A stretch of DNA of 64,000 nt, from the NCBI RefSeq assembly GCF_002234595.1, contig NZ_NMUL01000047.1, positions 1-64,000 of the forward strand, written 5' to 3'. A program made the position numbers and the translations under genes. Positions within the stretch are counted from its first letter, which is position 1. Every line of letters begins with the position of its first letter. Under the pieces are notes generated by a model, which saw only the letters and a program-made list of their open reading frames with translations, had not been told where the DNA came from and searched no databases. This document shows positions 17,050 to 26,115 of this stretch, one piece after another. Source of the stretch: Amycolatopsis vastitatis (GTDB lineage: Bacteria; Actinomycetota; Actinomycetes; Mycobacteriales; Pseudonocardiaceae).

Positions 17050-17637
17050 TGCGAGAGCTCACCGTTTCACCGCAGGCTACGGCTAGTGATCGTCGGTCAC
17101 GCTGGTTCCGTTCCGGCGCGGACTGCCGACCACTCGGATGGCCCAGCGGTTCTGCGATCGAAGGCCCGGACCGTGCGGGCAGCTGAGACAGGCCGATGCG
17201 AACCTGGTGGTCGGCGCCGTAAACTCCAGGATCACCCCACAGAGTTCCCTCGGTTTCGCCGTGACCGGGGTACGGGTAGGCGACCGCAGCAGGGCCCCGC
17301 GTTACGTGGACGCGGCCGGGGTGAGCCGGTGGTGTATGGCGAGCCGGGCGTCCTCGCACGCCGTGGCTGTCTCGCAGGGGGTCTCGGCCTGCCCTCTTCG
17401 GTATGTACGACGCAGCTGAAGCGAAAGGGGATCCCACAGCGGCAGTTCCGGATCGTCAATTGGGCCAGTGAGCGCCCCTGCGGTCAGGACGAATTTTTCA
17501 TCTCATTGCGATGACAAGTTCACCGTCAGGTCCGGTGGTCAGGTCGCCGATGCCACGAATCTCTTCATTGCGCCCGTATTCCTCCATCGATCGCGGCGCC
17601 CGTGAGCTGGTCATACTCTTTCCTTCATTTACCCGTA
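17050..17637. other. Intermodule gap between the two hydrolase-caspase copies
   Basis: About 590 bases between the intact hydrolase and the 3' end of the intact caspase gene. A segment at about 17086-17160 resembles the DNA upstream of the other hydrolase copy (about 22690-22760): GCTAG-GATCG, then GTTCCG and GACCACTC...GGCC-AGCGG. The duplication therefore includes the promoter. No gene is visible. Confidence 0.5.
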
Positions 17638-20600
17638 TCAGTGGCTCGCAACATGGTGAAAGACGATGACGTCCCAGCCTAATGCGAGGATGAGTTCTCC
17701 AGTTGGCCCAGTTGCTACAGTGCCGACTTGCTGGAAGTCGAAGACGGCAACCTCGTCTCCCGTGGCAAGGTCCCAGGCTCGCGTGGCGTAGTAGCCGACG
17801 GTGACGGCGATGGGGCGGTCGTCGAGGTGGGTGCAGGCCACTGCTCTTACGCCCTTGGTGAGTTTGGTGAGTTCGGTGCCGGTGGCGAGGTCCCAGATCC
17901 GCGCGACGGTGTCATTGTCGGTAGTGACGGCGATGGCCCGGCCGTCGAGGTGGGTGCAGGCCACAGCGCGAACCCGGCTTTTGTGGGTGAAGGTGGCGAG
18001 TTTGGTGCCCGTGGCGAGATCCCAAACCTGGGCGGCGTCGCCGTTGGTGATGACGGCGACGGGGCGGCCCTCGAGGCGGGTGCAGGTCACGGCATTGTCC
18101 ATCCCGGCGTAGAGGCTGAATGTGGTGAGCTGGGTGAGTTCGGTGCCGGTGGCGACGTCCCAGAGTCTTGCGGCGTCGGTGCCGGTGGTGACGGCAATGG
18201 CGCGGCCGCCGAGGTGGGTGCAGGCCACGGCGTTCACCGACCCTGTGTGCATGGTGGTGAGTTCGGTGCCGGTGGCGAGGTCCCAGACTCGTACGAATTC
18301 GTCGCGGCCGGCGGTGACTGCGACGGGACGGCCGTCGAGGTGGGTGCAGGCCACGGCGTTCACCCACCCTGTGTGCTTGGTGAAGGTGGTGAGTTCGGTG
18401 CCGGTGCTGAGATCCCAGACTCGCGCGGTCGCGTCCTCGCCCGCGGTGACGACCACCGACAAGCCTTCTAGCACACCGGATGCCCCGGCCAAAACCGCAG
18501 CAGAATGACCCGCTGCTGCGGTCAAACGCGTGATTTCGATCGGTAGTTGCCAGACTCGTGCGATGTTGCCGCTGGCGGTGACGACGACGGGGCGTCCGTC
18601 GAGGTTGGTGCAGGCCACCGCCATCACCGATCTGATGTGTTCGGTGAAGGCGGTGAGTTCGGTGCCGGTGGCGAGGTCCCACACTCGGGCCGTGTTGTCA
18701 TTAGCAACGGTGACGGCAACTGGGCGCGCGTTGAGGTGTGTACAAGCCACGGAATAGATCCACCCGGTATGCCCGGTGAAGGTGGTGAGTTCGGTGCCGG
18801 TGGCGAGGTCCCACGCACGTGCGGTGTCGTCGTCGGTCGTGACGGCGATGAGCCGGTCGTCGAGGTGGGTGCAGGCCACCGCCTTCACCCACCCGGTGTG
18901 GCTGGTGAAGGTGGTGAGTTCGGTGCCGGTGGCGAGGTCCCACACTCGGGCCGTGTTGTCATCGCTGGTGGTGACGGCGACCGGGTGGCCGCTGAGGTGG
19001 GTGCAGGCTACCGCCCTCACCCGGCCGGTGTGCCCGGTGAAGGTGGTGAGTTCGGTGCCGGTGGCGAGGTCCCACACTCGTGCGGCTTCTTCGTCAGCGG
19101 TGACGGCGACGGCGCGGCCTTCAAGATGGGTGCAGGCCACGTCGTTCACCCATCCGGTGTGTTTGATGAAGGCGGTGATTTCATCGCCGGTGGCGATGTC
19201 CCAGACCCGAGCGACGCCGTCGGAGCCGGCCGTAACGACGTGGGGGCGGCCGGCGAGGACGGTACAGGCCATCGCACTCACCCATCCCATTTGGTCACTC
19301 AAGGTGATGAGCTCGGTGCCGGCGCCAGTGCCGGTGGCGAGATCCCATACTCGTACGGCTTCTTCGTCAGCGGTGACGGCCACGGCGCGGCCGTCGAGGT
19401 GAGTGCACGCCACCGCCATCACGTCGCTGACATGTTCGGTGAAGGCGGTGAGGAGGGTACTAGCAGCTTGCTGTCCCGTTGCCCAGCGCGGTCGCCAAGT
19501 CAATGACGCGGACAGGTCCTGTTGGAGCCGCGAGGCTCGAAAGCGAGCGGCATCGGCAGCAAGGACTTGGCGGCGTCGCGAGGGTGACAGATGACGGTGT
19601 ATGTGCGAGGTGCAGCGGTAGACAGCGGCGGTGAGTGCGCCGGTGTCGGTGGTGGTCTGGTGTAACGCAGGTAGGAGGGCGTCTGGTTCCGCGTGCACGA
19701 GGTAGTCGGTGTCGGTGAGCAGCGCGTCGATTCTGCCTGCGAGGGCGGCGTGGGTGGCGAGGTGGCGCAAGGTGTACGGGTGGGCGCGCGTCCAGTCAAG
19801 ACGGCCGTCGAGCCTACGCGCGACGCGGGAGGCCAGGACCTCAGCGATGGCGCCATGGAGGGCGGCAGCATCGACGCCCTTTCGTAAGTAGTCGGCGAGA
19901 GCTTGGTGGTAGAGCCGGTAAGTGGAGCAGCCATCCTCGGTAGCTTCGACGACATAGGAACCTGCGTGTTTGCGAAGCCAGAGCAGATCGTCGTCAGTGT
20001 AGGTAATTCCGGCAGCGCGCGAGGCAACGGCGGCCCAGATGTCCTCCCACGGCAGACCCTGCCCTTCGGCGAACGCGAGTGGGCGGAGCAAGTCTCGGAC
20101 CTTCTTGGCCTTCTTACTGAAGCGTGTTTCGAGGTCGCGGTGCATTGCCTCGCCAGGCAACCGGGGAAGCGCCCGGCGCCAGCCTGAATCCTGCGGGTCG
20201 ACGGTTCGGTCTCGGGCAGCGAGTGTCGCGCTGGTGATCCGCGCGACCAGAAACGAGGGACTAGCGGCTGCGGCGACGGCTTCCGCGACCGCGCGCAGCC
20301 GTTCAGGCTTCTCTTTGCGGTAGGGGCTGTTGGGGCTGGCTTCGAGCAGGCAAGTGGCGGTGTAAGTGGTGAGCGCCTGCAGGTCGGCGTACCGGTCGGC
20401 GTCCAAGTCGATTGCGGTGTCGCGTCGGTGGCCGAGACGGTCGAGGAGGAAGTCTCGAGTGCCGACGAGCAGCCGTATTTTCCCGGCGGCGTGGTCGAGG
20501 AGGGGGCGTAGCAGGTGGCGGGTCAGGTCGTCGGGGTCGGCCGCTTCGTCGAGAGCGTCGATGAGCACGGTCAGCGGCGCGTCTCTGTCGACGAGCTCCT

Positions 20601-21804
20601 CCAGGAGCTGGACGGGGGTGTCGGCGCGGAAGCGGGCGGCGGTTGCGATACCAGCGAGAACATGGTGGGTAGTCAGACTCTGGGCATAGATCGCGACGTC
20701 CACTGAGGTGAGCGCCGGGACGACTGCTGCCGGAAGTCCGAGGGAATGCACGGGAACTGTGCCGCGGCGCTGGGGATCAGTCAGGGCAGCGATCAGGCCC
20801 AGCACGGCGGTCTTGCCCGATCCCGGGTTGCCGGTGACGACCTGCAGCGGTCGGGCCGGGTCGGGGTGGTGTAGCCAGGCGGTGATGTCCAGCAGTGCGG
20901 TGTGGCGGCCGGCGAACCACCAGCCGCCGGTGCCGCTGCTGTTGCCGCCCATCGCCCGGACTAGGAACCGGTTCCGCAGTTCGGTGTCGCGGCGTTCTTC
21001 GTGAACTTCGAATTCGCTGGCGTGCTGGAAAGCCAGGTCGACCCTGGTCATGCTCGGACGGTGTCGCGGGTTGGGAAGGAACGGTGGAACTTCGCCGGTC
21101 AGCCCGGCGACGCTGTAGCCGATCGTCTGGTGACCGGGCTTGTCGCTGTCGGCGTTCATTGCCCGGACGATCGAGTCGAGTGGTAGGACCGCGGGAGTGG
21201 TTCCGGCGGTGGTCAGGGAGCCGACGGCGTCGCGCAGCAGTCGCGGGAACGCACCAGTTGCGGCTTGCTCAGAAGATTGGGCCGAGGTGATGACGGCAAG
21301 ACCCGATCCATGGGTATCGCCCCACTTACGGGTCATGGACGTGATGGCGGCGGCGGTGAATTCGTCGCCGCCGTGGCTGGAGTAGCAGGTGTCCAGCATC
21401 AGCAGCACCCGCCGGATCCGCGTCCCGCGGAGCATCTTGCGGGCCAGTTCGACGGTTGGCAGCGCATCGTCGACGTCGTCGGGATCGGCGTCCACGGTCA
21501 GCAGCATGTGCTCGTGGGCGTCATCGAGAACCTCACCGTGGCAGCCCAGGTAAACGGCGACGATGTCGTCGGGGCGTCGGGCCTCGTCACGGCAGAACGC
21601 CCGCAGCTGCGTGGTCAGCTGCTCTCCGGTCGGGTCGAGGCCGAGGGAGCGGACATGCTGATAGCCGAGCTCTCGGGTGAACAGGGTGACGATCTGTTCG
21701 CAAGCCTCGATGAGTCCGGGCCGGTTCCACTGCGGCGCCTTGGGGTAGTGCGCGACTGCGGTGGCAACCAGGTAGCGTCGGGGTCCGTCCGAGTCAGCCG
21801 GCAT
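17638..21804 (-). CDS. Caspase-like protease / NTPase / WD40 repeat protein
   Basis: 1388 residues from ATG 21804 (MPADSDGPRRYLVATAVAHY). Residues 10-200 are a caspase-fold peptidase: the catalytic His is in VYLGCHGE (His89) and the Cys in LLMLDTCYSS (Cys140). A P-loop NTPase follows, with Walker A GNPGSGKT at 325-332 and Walker B VLIDALDEA near 425. About 350 helical residues come next. From about residue 800 there are some 13-14 WD40 blades (VACTHLDGRAVAVT, VWDLATGTELTTFTGHT), enough for two seven-bladed propellers. Adjacent blades are almost identical in DNA (a unit of about 126-135 bases), which indicates recent expansion or homogenisation. Its start overlaps the upstream hydrolase remnant by 11 bases. 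By analogy with bacterial caspase-NTPase proteins it is probably a sensor that activates proteolysis on infection or stress; the trigger and substrate are unknown. Confidence 0.9.
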   Translation of the reverse strand: MPADSDGPRRYLVATAVAHYPKAPQWNRPGLIEACEQIVTLFTRELGYQHVRSLGLDPTGEQLTTQLRAFCRDEARRPDDIVAVYLGCHGEVLDDAHEHMLLTVDADPDDVDDALPTVELARKMLRGTRIRRVLLMLDTCYSSHGGDEFTAAAITSMTRKWGDTHGSGLAVITSAQSSEQAATGAFPRLLRDAVGSLTTAGTTPAVLPLDSIVRAMNADSDKPGHQTIGYSVAGLTGEVPPFLPNPRHRPSMTRVDLAFQHASEFEVHEERRDTELRNRFLVRAMGGNSSGTGGWWFAGRHTALLDITAWLHHPDPARPLQVVTGNPGSGKTAVLGLIAALTDPQRRGTVPVHSLGLPAAVVPALTSVDVAIYAQSLTTHHVLAGIATAARFRADTPVQLLEELVDRDAPLTVLIDALDEAADPDDLTRHLLRPLLDHAAGKIRLLVGTRDFLLDRLGHRRDTAIDLDADRYADLQALTTYTATCLLEASPNSPYRKEKPERLRAVAEAVAAAASPSFLVARITSATLAARDRTVDPQDSGWRRALPRLPGEAMHRDLETRFSKKAKKVRDLLRPLAFAEGQGLPWEDIWAAVASRAAGITYTDDDLLWLRKHAGSYVVEATEDGCSTYRLYHQALADYLRKGVDAAALHGAIAEVLASRVARRLDGRLDWTRAHPYTLRHLATHAALAGRIDALLTDTDYLVHAEPDALLPALHQTTTDTGALTAAVYRCTSHIHRHLSPSRRRQVLAADAARFRASRLQQDLSASLTWRPRWATGQQAASTLLTAFTEHVSDVMAVACTHLDGRAVAVTADEEAVRVWDLATGTGAGTELITLSDQMGWVSAMACTVLAGRPHVVTAGSDGVARVWDIATGDEITAFIKHTGWVNDVACTHLEGRAVAVTADEEAARVWDLATGTELTTFTGHTGRVRAVACTHLSGHPVAVTTSDDNTARVWDLATGTELTTFTSHTGWVKAVACTHLDDRLIAVTTDDDTARAWDLATGTELTTFTGHTGWIYSVACTHLNARPVAVTVANDNTARVWDLATGTELTAFTEHIRSVMAVACTNLDGRPVVVTASGNIARVWQLPIEITRLTAAAGHSAAVLAGASGVLEGLSVVVTAGEDATARVWDLSTGTELTTFTKHTGWVNAVACTHLDGRPVAVTAGRDEFVRVWDLATGTELTTMHTGSVNAVACTHLGGRAIAVTTGTDAARLWDVATGTELTQLTTFSLYAGMDNAVTCTRLEGRPVAVITNGDAAQVWDLATGTKLATFTHKSRVRAVACTHLDGRAIAVTTDNDTVARIWDLATGTELTKLTKGVRAVACTHLDDRPIAVTVGYYATRAWDLATGDEVAVFDFQQVGTVATGPTGELILALGWDVIVFHHVASH
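17850..19470. repeat. Near-identical tandem WD40-coding repeats
   Basis: The motif GGTGAGTTCGGTGCCGGTGG recurs every 126-135 bases across this span, each time followed by GGTCC-A and then GGTGCAGGCCAC. One unit codes for one WD40 blade. The DNA-level sameness goes beyond what protein function needs, so slippage or gene conversion keeps changing blade number. Confidence 0.8.
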
Positions 21805-22650
21805 GCATGCCTCCCGCGATGGCTGCGCCGGTGAGCTCGTCGGTGAGGTAGGCGGTGAGGGCGTAGGCGGGAGCACAGTTGTTGGCCACGTCGTTGATCT
21901 CCCGAGGCCCGAAACGTGGTCGGACGTATTTCTCAAGCGCGACGTCGGAGCGGTCGGCTACGTTCATACCTACCAAGTCGTCGGAACTAGGCCACGTCCC
22001 GGACCGGTCGCGTGGAGTCGGGGCGAGCCGGTCGAAGATCAGATTGGCGATGCCGAGCGGTGAATCGAAGATGACCCGTGCGCGGGCCTGGTGGTGCGGC
22101 ATCGAAGCGAGCGCTTGGTCGGCGATCACCGACCCGACCGCTTGCTCTGTCACCACCCGGCTCTCCGCGGTGATCAGCTTGCCGACCGCGGTGCGAGCCT
22201 CTGCTCGCGGATGCGGACCCTGTTGGTAGCGGCGGAACTGTTTGAGGTCAAACACCAGCGCCCGTTGAGCCAGGCCACCGAACAAGCGCGAACCGGACAG
22301 CTGCGGTATAGCCGTCTGCGCCGCGCCTAGCACCCGGACCAGCGTCGACGTCTCCGGCGGCCCCACCTTCCGATCCACCCACGCCGCATCCGGCCACCAG
22401 GCGAGCAGCCGATGCACCTCGAGGCCCGGGCCGATGTCGTCGGCGGTGAATATTGGGTCGCCGACGGCCGACCGTTCGCCGGGTGAGCGGAGAAGGTCCC
22501 CGTAGAAACCCATCACGATGTCCTCGGCCGTGGCCGCGTCGCGGTGGCCGGCCCGGGTGGGGCCAGCAGTGCAAGTGTCCGGTCGCGAAGCAGTTTCCGC
22601 TTGCCGGCGACCGGCTGTCCGATGCCGTGCACGCACACGATCCGCTCCAC
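21794..22650 (-). pseudogene. Alpha/beta-hydrolase, inactive copy upstream of the intact caspase
   Basis: Homologous along its length to the hydrolase at 16174-17037. It starts well (GTG 22650: VERIVCVHGIGQ) but shifts frame near 22560 and continues as DAATAEDIVMGFYGDLLRSPG to 21794. The nucleophile elbow AHSLGSVVAYEVLA has become EQAVGSVIADQALA, so the catalytic Ser is gone, and the following LVTLGSPLG has become RVIFDSPLG. A shift plus loss of the active-site residue shows that the gene is not under selection. The ribosome site (GGGAGG) and the 11-base overlap with the caspase start are still present, so the caspase may still rely on this transcript. Confidence 0.85.
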
Positions 22651-22767
22651 GACGCCTCCCAACGCGCGAGCGCACGAGTCTACGGGTGCGCCACGGCTAG
22701 CGATCGCATGCGACACTGTGGCCGTTCCGGTGCTCCTCGCGACCACTCAAACGGCCTAGCGGGGTAG

Positions 22768-23170
22768 GTGCCGACCGCAGTCACGCCGAAGGGCGTATAG
22801 AAACGATCAGGCCGATGGACGACGGAAGACGATGAGGGTCGTGTGCCGACCACAGTCACGCCGAAAGGCGTATAGAAACCGGAAGTTCTGCTGGATGTCG
22901 CGGCCCGTGAAGTTGTGTCGACCACAGTCACGCCGAAGGGCGTATAGAAGCCCGACCGCAACCACGGTAGCTGCCAGTCCGGTCTCGACGTGTCGACTGC
23001 AGTAACGCCGAAGGGCGTATTGAAACTTGGGCCGGTAGTCAGTTACGCACGGATTCGCGTGTGCTGACCACATTCACGCCAAAGGAGCGTATAGAACCGG
23101 TGCTGCTGCTGTCATGCCGTCCGAATGACAAAGGCGCCGACCGCAGTCACGCCGACTGGCGTATAGGACC
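22768..23170 (+). CRISPR. Orphan CRISPR array, six 37-base repeats
   Basis: Repeats lie at 22768-22804, 22843-22879, 22915-22951, 22990-23026, 23061-23098 (one inserted base) and 23134-23170. Spacers of 38, 35, 38, 34 and 35 bases are all different. The repeat begins GTGCCGACC-CAGTCACGCC, has a small hairpin (ACGCC-GAAG-GGCGT) and ends GTATAGAAAC, like the GAAAC-ending repeats of type I/III arrays. The first two repeats are the cleanest; the last two are degenerate (CAAAGGAGCGT; GACTGGCGTATAGGACC), so the leader end is probably on the left. No AT-rich leader and no cas gene is present in the window. It lies between the dead hydrolase copy and an IS110 fragment. Confidence 0.88.
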
Positions 23171-23319
23171 TGCTGCCGAACGCCACGATCAGGTATTCCC
23201 AAGCCACCCCGAGCCAGCTCCCGTCCCCGCTGCGGCTTGACAACCACTGTGAGACTGCGCGGGCGGCCTGGTGGTCGCTGTCAGGATGGCCCGGCGGTGC
23301 GGGATGACTCGTTGACAAC

Positions 23320-23916
23320 TTGGCCGTTTCCGAACGCGCCTTGCCTATGACACGTCTCCCACGCCGTTCGGGCCGGCCTGGCCCACCCAGTGGCCTGATA
23401 AGCAGCCCGTCCCTCGAGCACCGCGCCACCATCCGGGCGATGCGGTCCACCGCCCACCGCATCCAAGCACTCAAGACCGAGGCGAACGAGCTCGAACGCG
23501 ACATCGCGCGCCTGGTCGACGACGTCCACCCCGAGCTGGCGCAGCTGCCCGGCGTCGGCGCCCTCAGCGCAGCACAAATCCTGATCAGCTGGTCCCACCA
23601 CGGCAGGCTTCGCTCCGAAGCCGCGTTCGCCAGCCTCGCCGGCGCCGCACCGTTCCCCGCCTCCTCAGGCCTGACCAACCGCCACCGCCTCAACCGAGGA
23701 GGCGATCGTCAGCTCAACCGGGCGCTGCACACCATCGTGCTGACCCGCAGCCGGATCGACCCCGCGACCCGCGCCTACATCACCCGCCGACTGGCCGAGG
23801 GCAAGACCCTCCGAGAGATCAAACGCTGCCTCAAACGGATCATCGCCCGCCAGTTCTTCCGCACCCTCCAGCAACACCACACACCAACCACGCCGGCAAC
23901 CCTTGACGCCACATAG
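23320..23916 (+). pseudogene. IS110-family transposase, C-terminal fragment
   Basis: The frame holds TAHRIQALKTEANELERDI, LPGVGALSAAQILISWS, SEAAFASLAGAAPFPASSG, HRLNRGGDRQLNRALH and REIKRCLKRIIARQFF: the transposase_20 half of an IS110 enzyme, related to but distinct from the element at 14916. The N-terminal DEDD catalytic half is absent; sequence before about 23340 is unrelated. It is a dead remnant just right of the CRISPR array. Confidence 0.85.
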
Positions 23917-24139
23917 CAGCGTAATAGGGACACCCCCCGCTCATCCGCAGCATCGGCGGCAGGTGGGAATTACGGCTGCCCGGGAGGCCCTGCAGCGCCG
24001 GGCACACCGGAGGCCGATGAGTCGGGCGTTCCCGTGCAGGACGTCGTGCACCCGTTGGATCGGACCTCGTTGGACAAAATCGATTTCTCGGTGGAGCATC
24101 GACCTTGTTCTGGTGCGCGCAAGAAGCTGGGATGCAGTG

Positions 24140-24766
24140 TCAGCGAGCATTATTCATACTGCATGTGAAGTTGGCCACCTGGACATGTGGCGGATGGGAA
24201 AGTGAGATCGTCGTGCCGAGATGATGGGACTCCACGCCTGCTGGGAGTGTGTCGAGCTTCTGTCCTCTGGACTTGGTCAACTCCTTTGCTTGTGCAGAGT
24301 CGGCGTAAAAGAGATCAATGGCATAGTCCAGGCTGTTTTCTGCGCGGGTATCGTCACCAAGTTGCACTGTCGTTACCCACGGTTGGGAGTTGGAATCGAC
24401 CCGATGAGCGGCCTGCAGGTCACTCTCGCTAGGTGGATAATTCGAATCAGCCCGAGCGACGTATAAGACTGGGTCGCCTATGGCGTGGACGGCGATCCAC
24501 AAGGATGAACTGCCTGGCAGGTTCTTCTGGTATCCGTGAAACCGATAGCACAAGCCATCGGATAGTTTTGGGGGCTCAATGATGCCGCCTATGACAGTGC
24601 TGGCGTCAGCTTTGTTCTTTGTGTCATTTGCGATGTCAAGGGCTTCCTGTGACGTGTGGTAGCTTAAGATCACGCCGGCTACCGAAACGAGCAGCGCTGC
24701 GGCAGCAAGCAGATGGGCGATGTTGCGTGTCCAAAAGTTGGTCGCTGAGGAGCCGCCTGTCGTCAC
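24140..24766 (-). CDS. Single-pass membrane protein, unknown function
   Basis: 208 residues from GTG 24766. One membrane segment lies near the N-terminus (IAHLLAAAALLVSVAGVIL, residues 16-35). A short coiled region follows (SQEALDIANDTKNKAD), then an outer-face or cytoplasmic domain with a few Cys (LCYRFHGYQKN; NFTCSMN) and mixed beta character (SLWIAVHAIGDPVLYVARAD). Its base composition is less GC-rich than its neighbours, which suggests later arrival. No family is recognised and it has no operon partner. Confidence 0.65.
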   Translation of the reverse strand: MTTGGSSATNFWTRNIAHLLAAAALLVSVAGVILSYHTSQEALDIANDTKNKADASTVIGGIIEPPKLSDGLCYRFHGYQKNLPGSSSLWIAVHAIGDPVLYVARADSNYPPSESDLQAAHRVDSNSQPWVTTVQLGDDTRAENSLDYAIDLFYADSAQAKELTKSRGQKLDTLPAGVESHHLGTTISLSHPPHVQVANFTCSMNNAR

Positions 24767-25221
24767 CTGCCACCTGCCAGTTCGCCTGCTTGTGCTGCTT
24801 GATGCTCCAAGAGTCGCCCAATAAGCGCGATATGTTACGCGTTAGCCTGAAGAAGCCCGATTTGCAACCCGCAGACGTCCGAGAAATTCATTCGGAGGCG
24901 GCGCCACGCTCTCGTCGTGCCGGCGCTGCGCTCGTTCGGGCGAGTATGGAGCGGCTGCGCCGGCATTTCGATCCGACCGCGGTGAGGTGAAGCTGTGTTC
25001 GACGACGAGCACACCCGTCGGGTCGAGCTGACCGCCGCAGTTGCCAGCTTTGGTCCTCGGCGGCGGCGTGCCAGCGCCAACTGGAACACGGCCACCGTGG
25101 CCGGACGACCACGCGCGGCCCCGGGGCGACCTCGTGCACGTCGACGGCGGGACGCTGAGGCTCGGCTTATACCGCGCCGCACGCCCGCCGGTTGGTGGCT
25201 CCGCCGGCCGTCCGGACCGAG
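24767..25221. other. Gap with no supportable gene
   Basis: About 455 bases. Several short frames exist on both strands (for example a plus-strand ATG at 24832), but none has a consistent ribosome site or family motif. Confidence 0.35.
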
Positions 25222-25944
25222 TCAGGGCAGCGGCAGGCCCTGCTGCTGCGGCCGGTCACCGGCGAACAGCGCTCGGAAACGAGCCCACGTCCGCGCGATC
25301 GACGGCTTCGCGCTTCCGGCGTCCTCCTCGGCCGTGCTCGGGGCGTCGGGCTCTGCGGTGGCCACGGCCGCGAGTGGCGCAGCTTCCTCGGCGCCCACAT
25401 CCGCCAGCCTGGTCACCAGCGCGCCCGTGCGGAGCTGGCGCCAGCGACGCAGGACGTGCTCGATGTCTTCGGTAGTGAGGCCGCTGACGCTGAGCGGGCT
25501 GATCAGCTGGTCCGCGTTGCGGGGCATGCGCTCGTTCCCGGTCAGGCTGTACAGCTGCGCTCGGGGGATTCCCGCAGCGACGGCGAGGTACTTCAGGGGG
25601 ATCCCGGACCGGCGGGCCACGGCGTTGAGGACGGCGGCGAGCTCGGCCGGGGTAGTGATGTCCTGCTCGTAGTCGGACAGCCAGACATGCTTGGGACGGA
25701 AGATCCCGACGACGTCGGCGTCGTCGTCGAGGAACTGCATGACCTCGGCGGCGCGGATCTGTCGGGCCCCGGGAGGTGCTCCCGGCCGGTCCGCCGCCGC
25801 GAGCACGACGAGGCTGACCTGCCTGCCGTCGGCGTACTGGTCGATCACGTGCTCCGCCGGCGTCAGGGCCACGCCGAAATTCTGCTGCAAGGAGTCCCCG
25901 ACCGGAGCGAAAAGGTACCCGCGGCGTCGAGAACCGCCTCGCAC
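25222..25944 (-). CDS. XRE-like regulator, probably 5'-frameshifted
   Basis: The open frame gives 240 residues. The core is a helix-turn-helix (AELAAVLNAVARRSGIP, YLAVAAGIPRAQLYSL) followed by GNERMPRNADQLISPLSVSG and a helical segment (EDIEHVLRRWRQLR). A disordered Ala/Glu/Pro tail ends it. Before the HTH is a separate alpha/beta segment (HVIDQYADGRQVSLVVLAA, VMQFLDDDADVVGIF). The annotated start is weak: in another frame immediately upstream (to about 26070) good coding sequence reads VRLAQLLNIEPGGSLAKG and DIDAALRVADEVTLP, and joins GYLFAPVGDSLQQNF if one base near 25920 is corrected. The true gene may therefore start near 26070. It lies 46-170 bases downstream of the SAM methyltransferase gene, same strand, so the two could form an operon. 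Confidence 0.6.
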   Translation of the reverse strand: MRGGSRRRGYLFAPVGDSLQQNFGVALTPAEHVIDQYADGRQVSLVVLAAADRPGAPPGARQIRAAEVMQFLDDDADVVGIFRPKHVWLSDYEQDITTPAELAAVLNAVARRSGIPLKYLAVAAGIPRAQLYSLTGNERMPRNADQLISPLSVSGLTTEDIEHVLRRWRQLRTGALVTRLADVGAEEAAPLAAVATAEPDAPSTAEEDAGSAKPSIARTWARFRALFAGDRPQQQGLPLP

Positions 25945-26115
25945 GCCATCGGCAAGGTGACCTCATCGGCGACACGGAGTGCCGCGTCGATGTCGGAATA
26001 TCGGTCCGCGCGCCCCTTTGCCAGCGACCCGCCCGGCTCGATGTTGAGCAACTGCGCGAGTCGGACAGCGGGAGTTCACCAGTGCAGACGCCACGCGGCG
26101 CGCGGTCCGGGGCAT

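Noticed and set aside
17728..19506. Long plus-strand frames opposite the WD40 repeats (EFGAGGEVPD repeats)
   Set aside because: They are antisense images of the repeated WD40 DNA.
22680..23073. Minus-strand frames with repeated FYTPFGVT
   Set aside because: The peptide repeat is the translation of the CRISPR repeats, not a protein.
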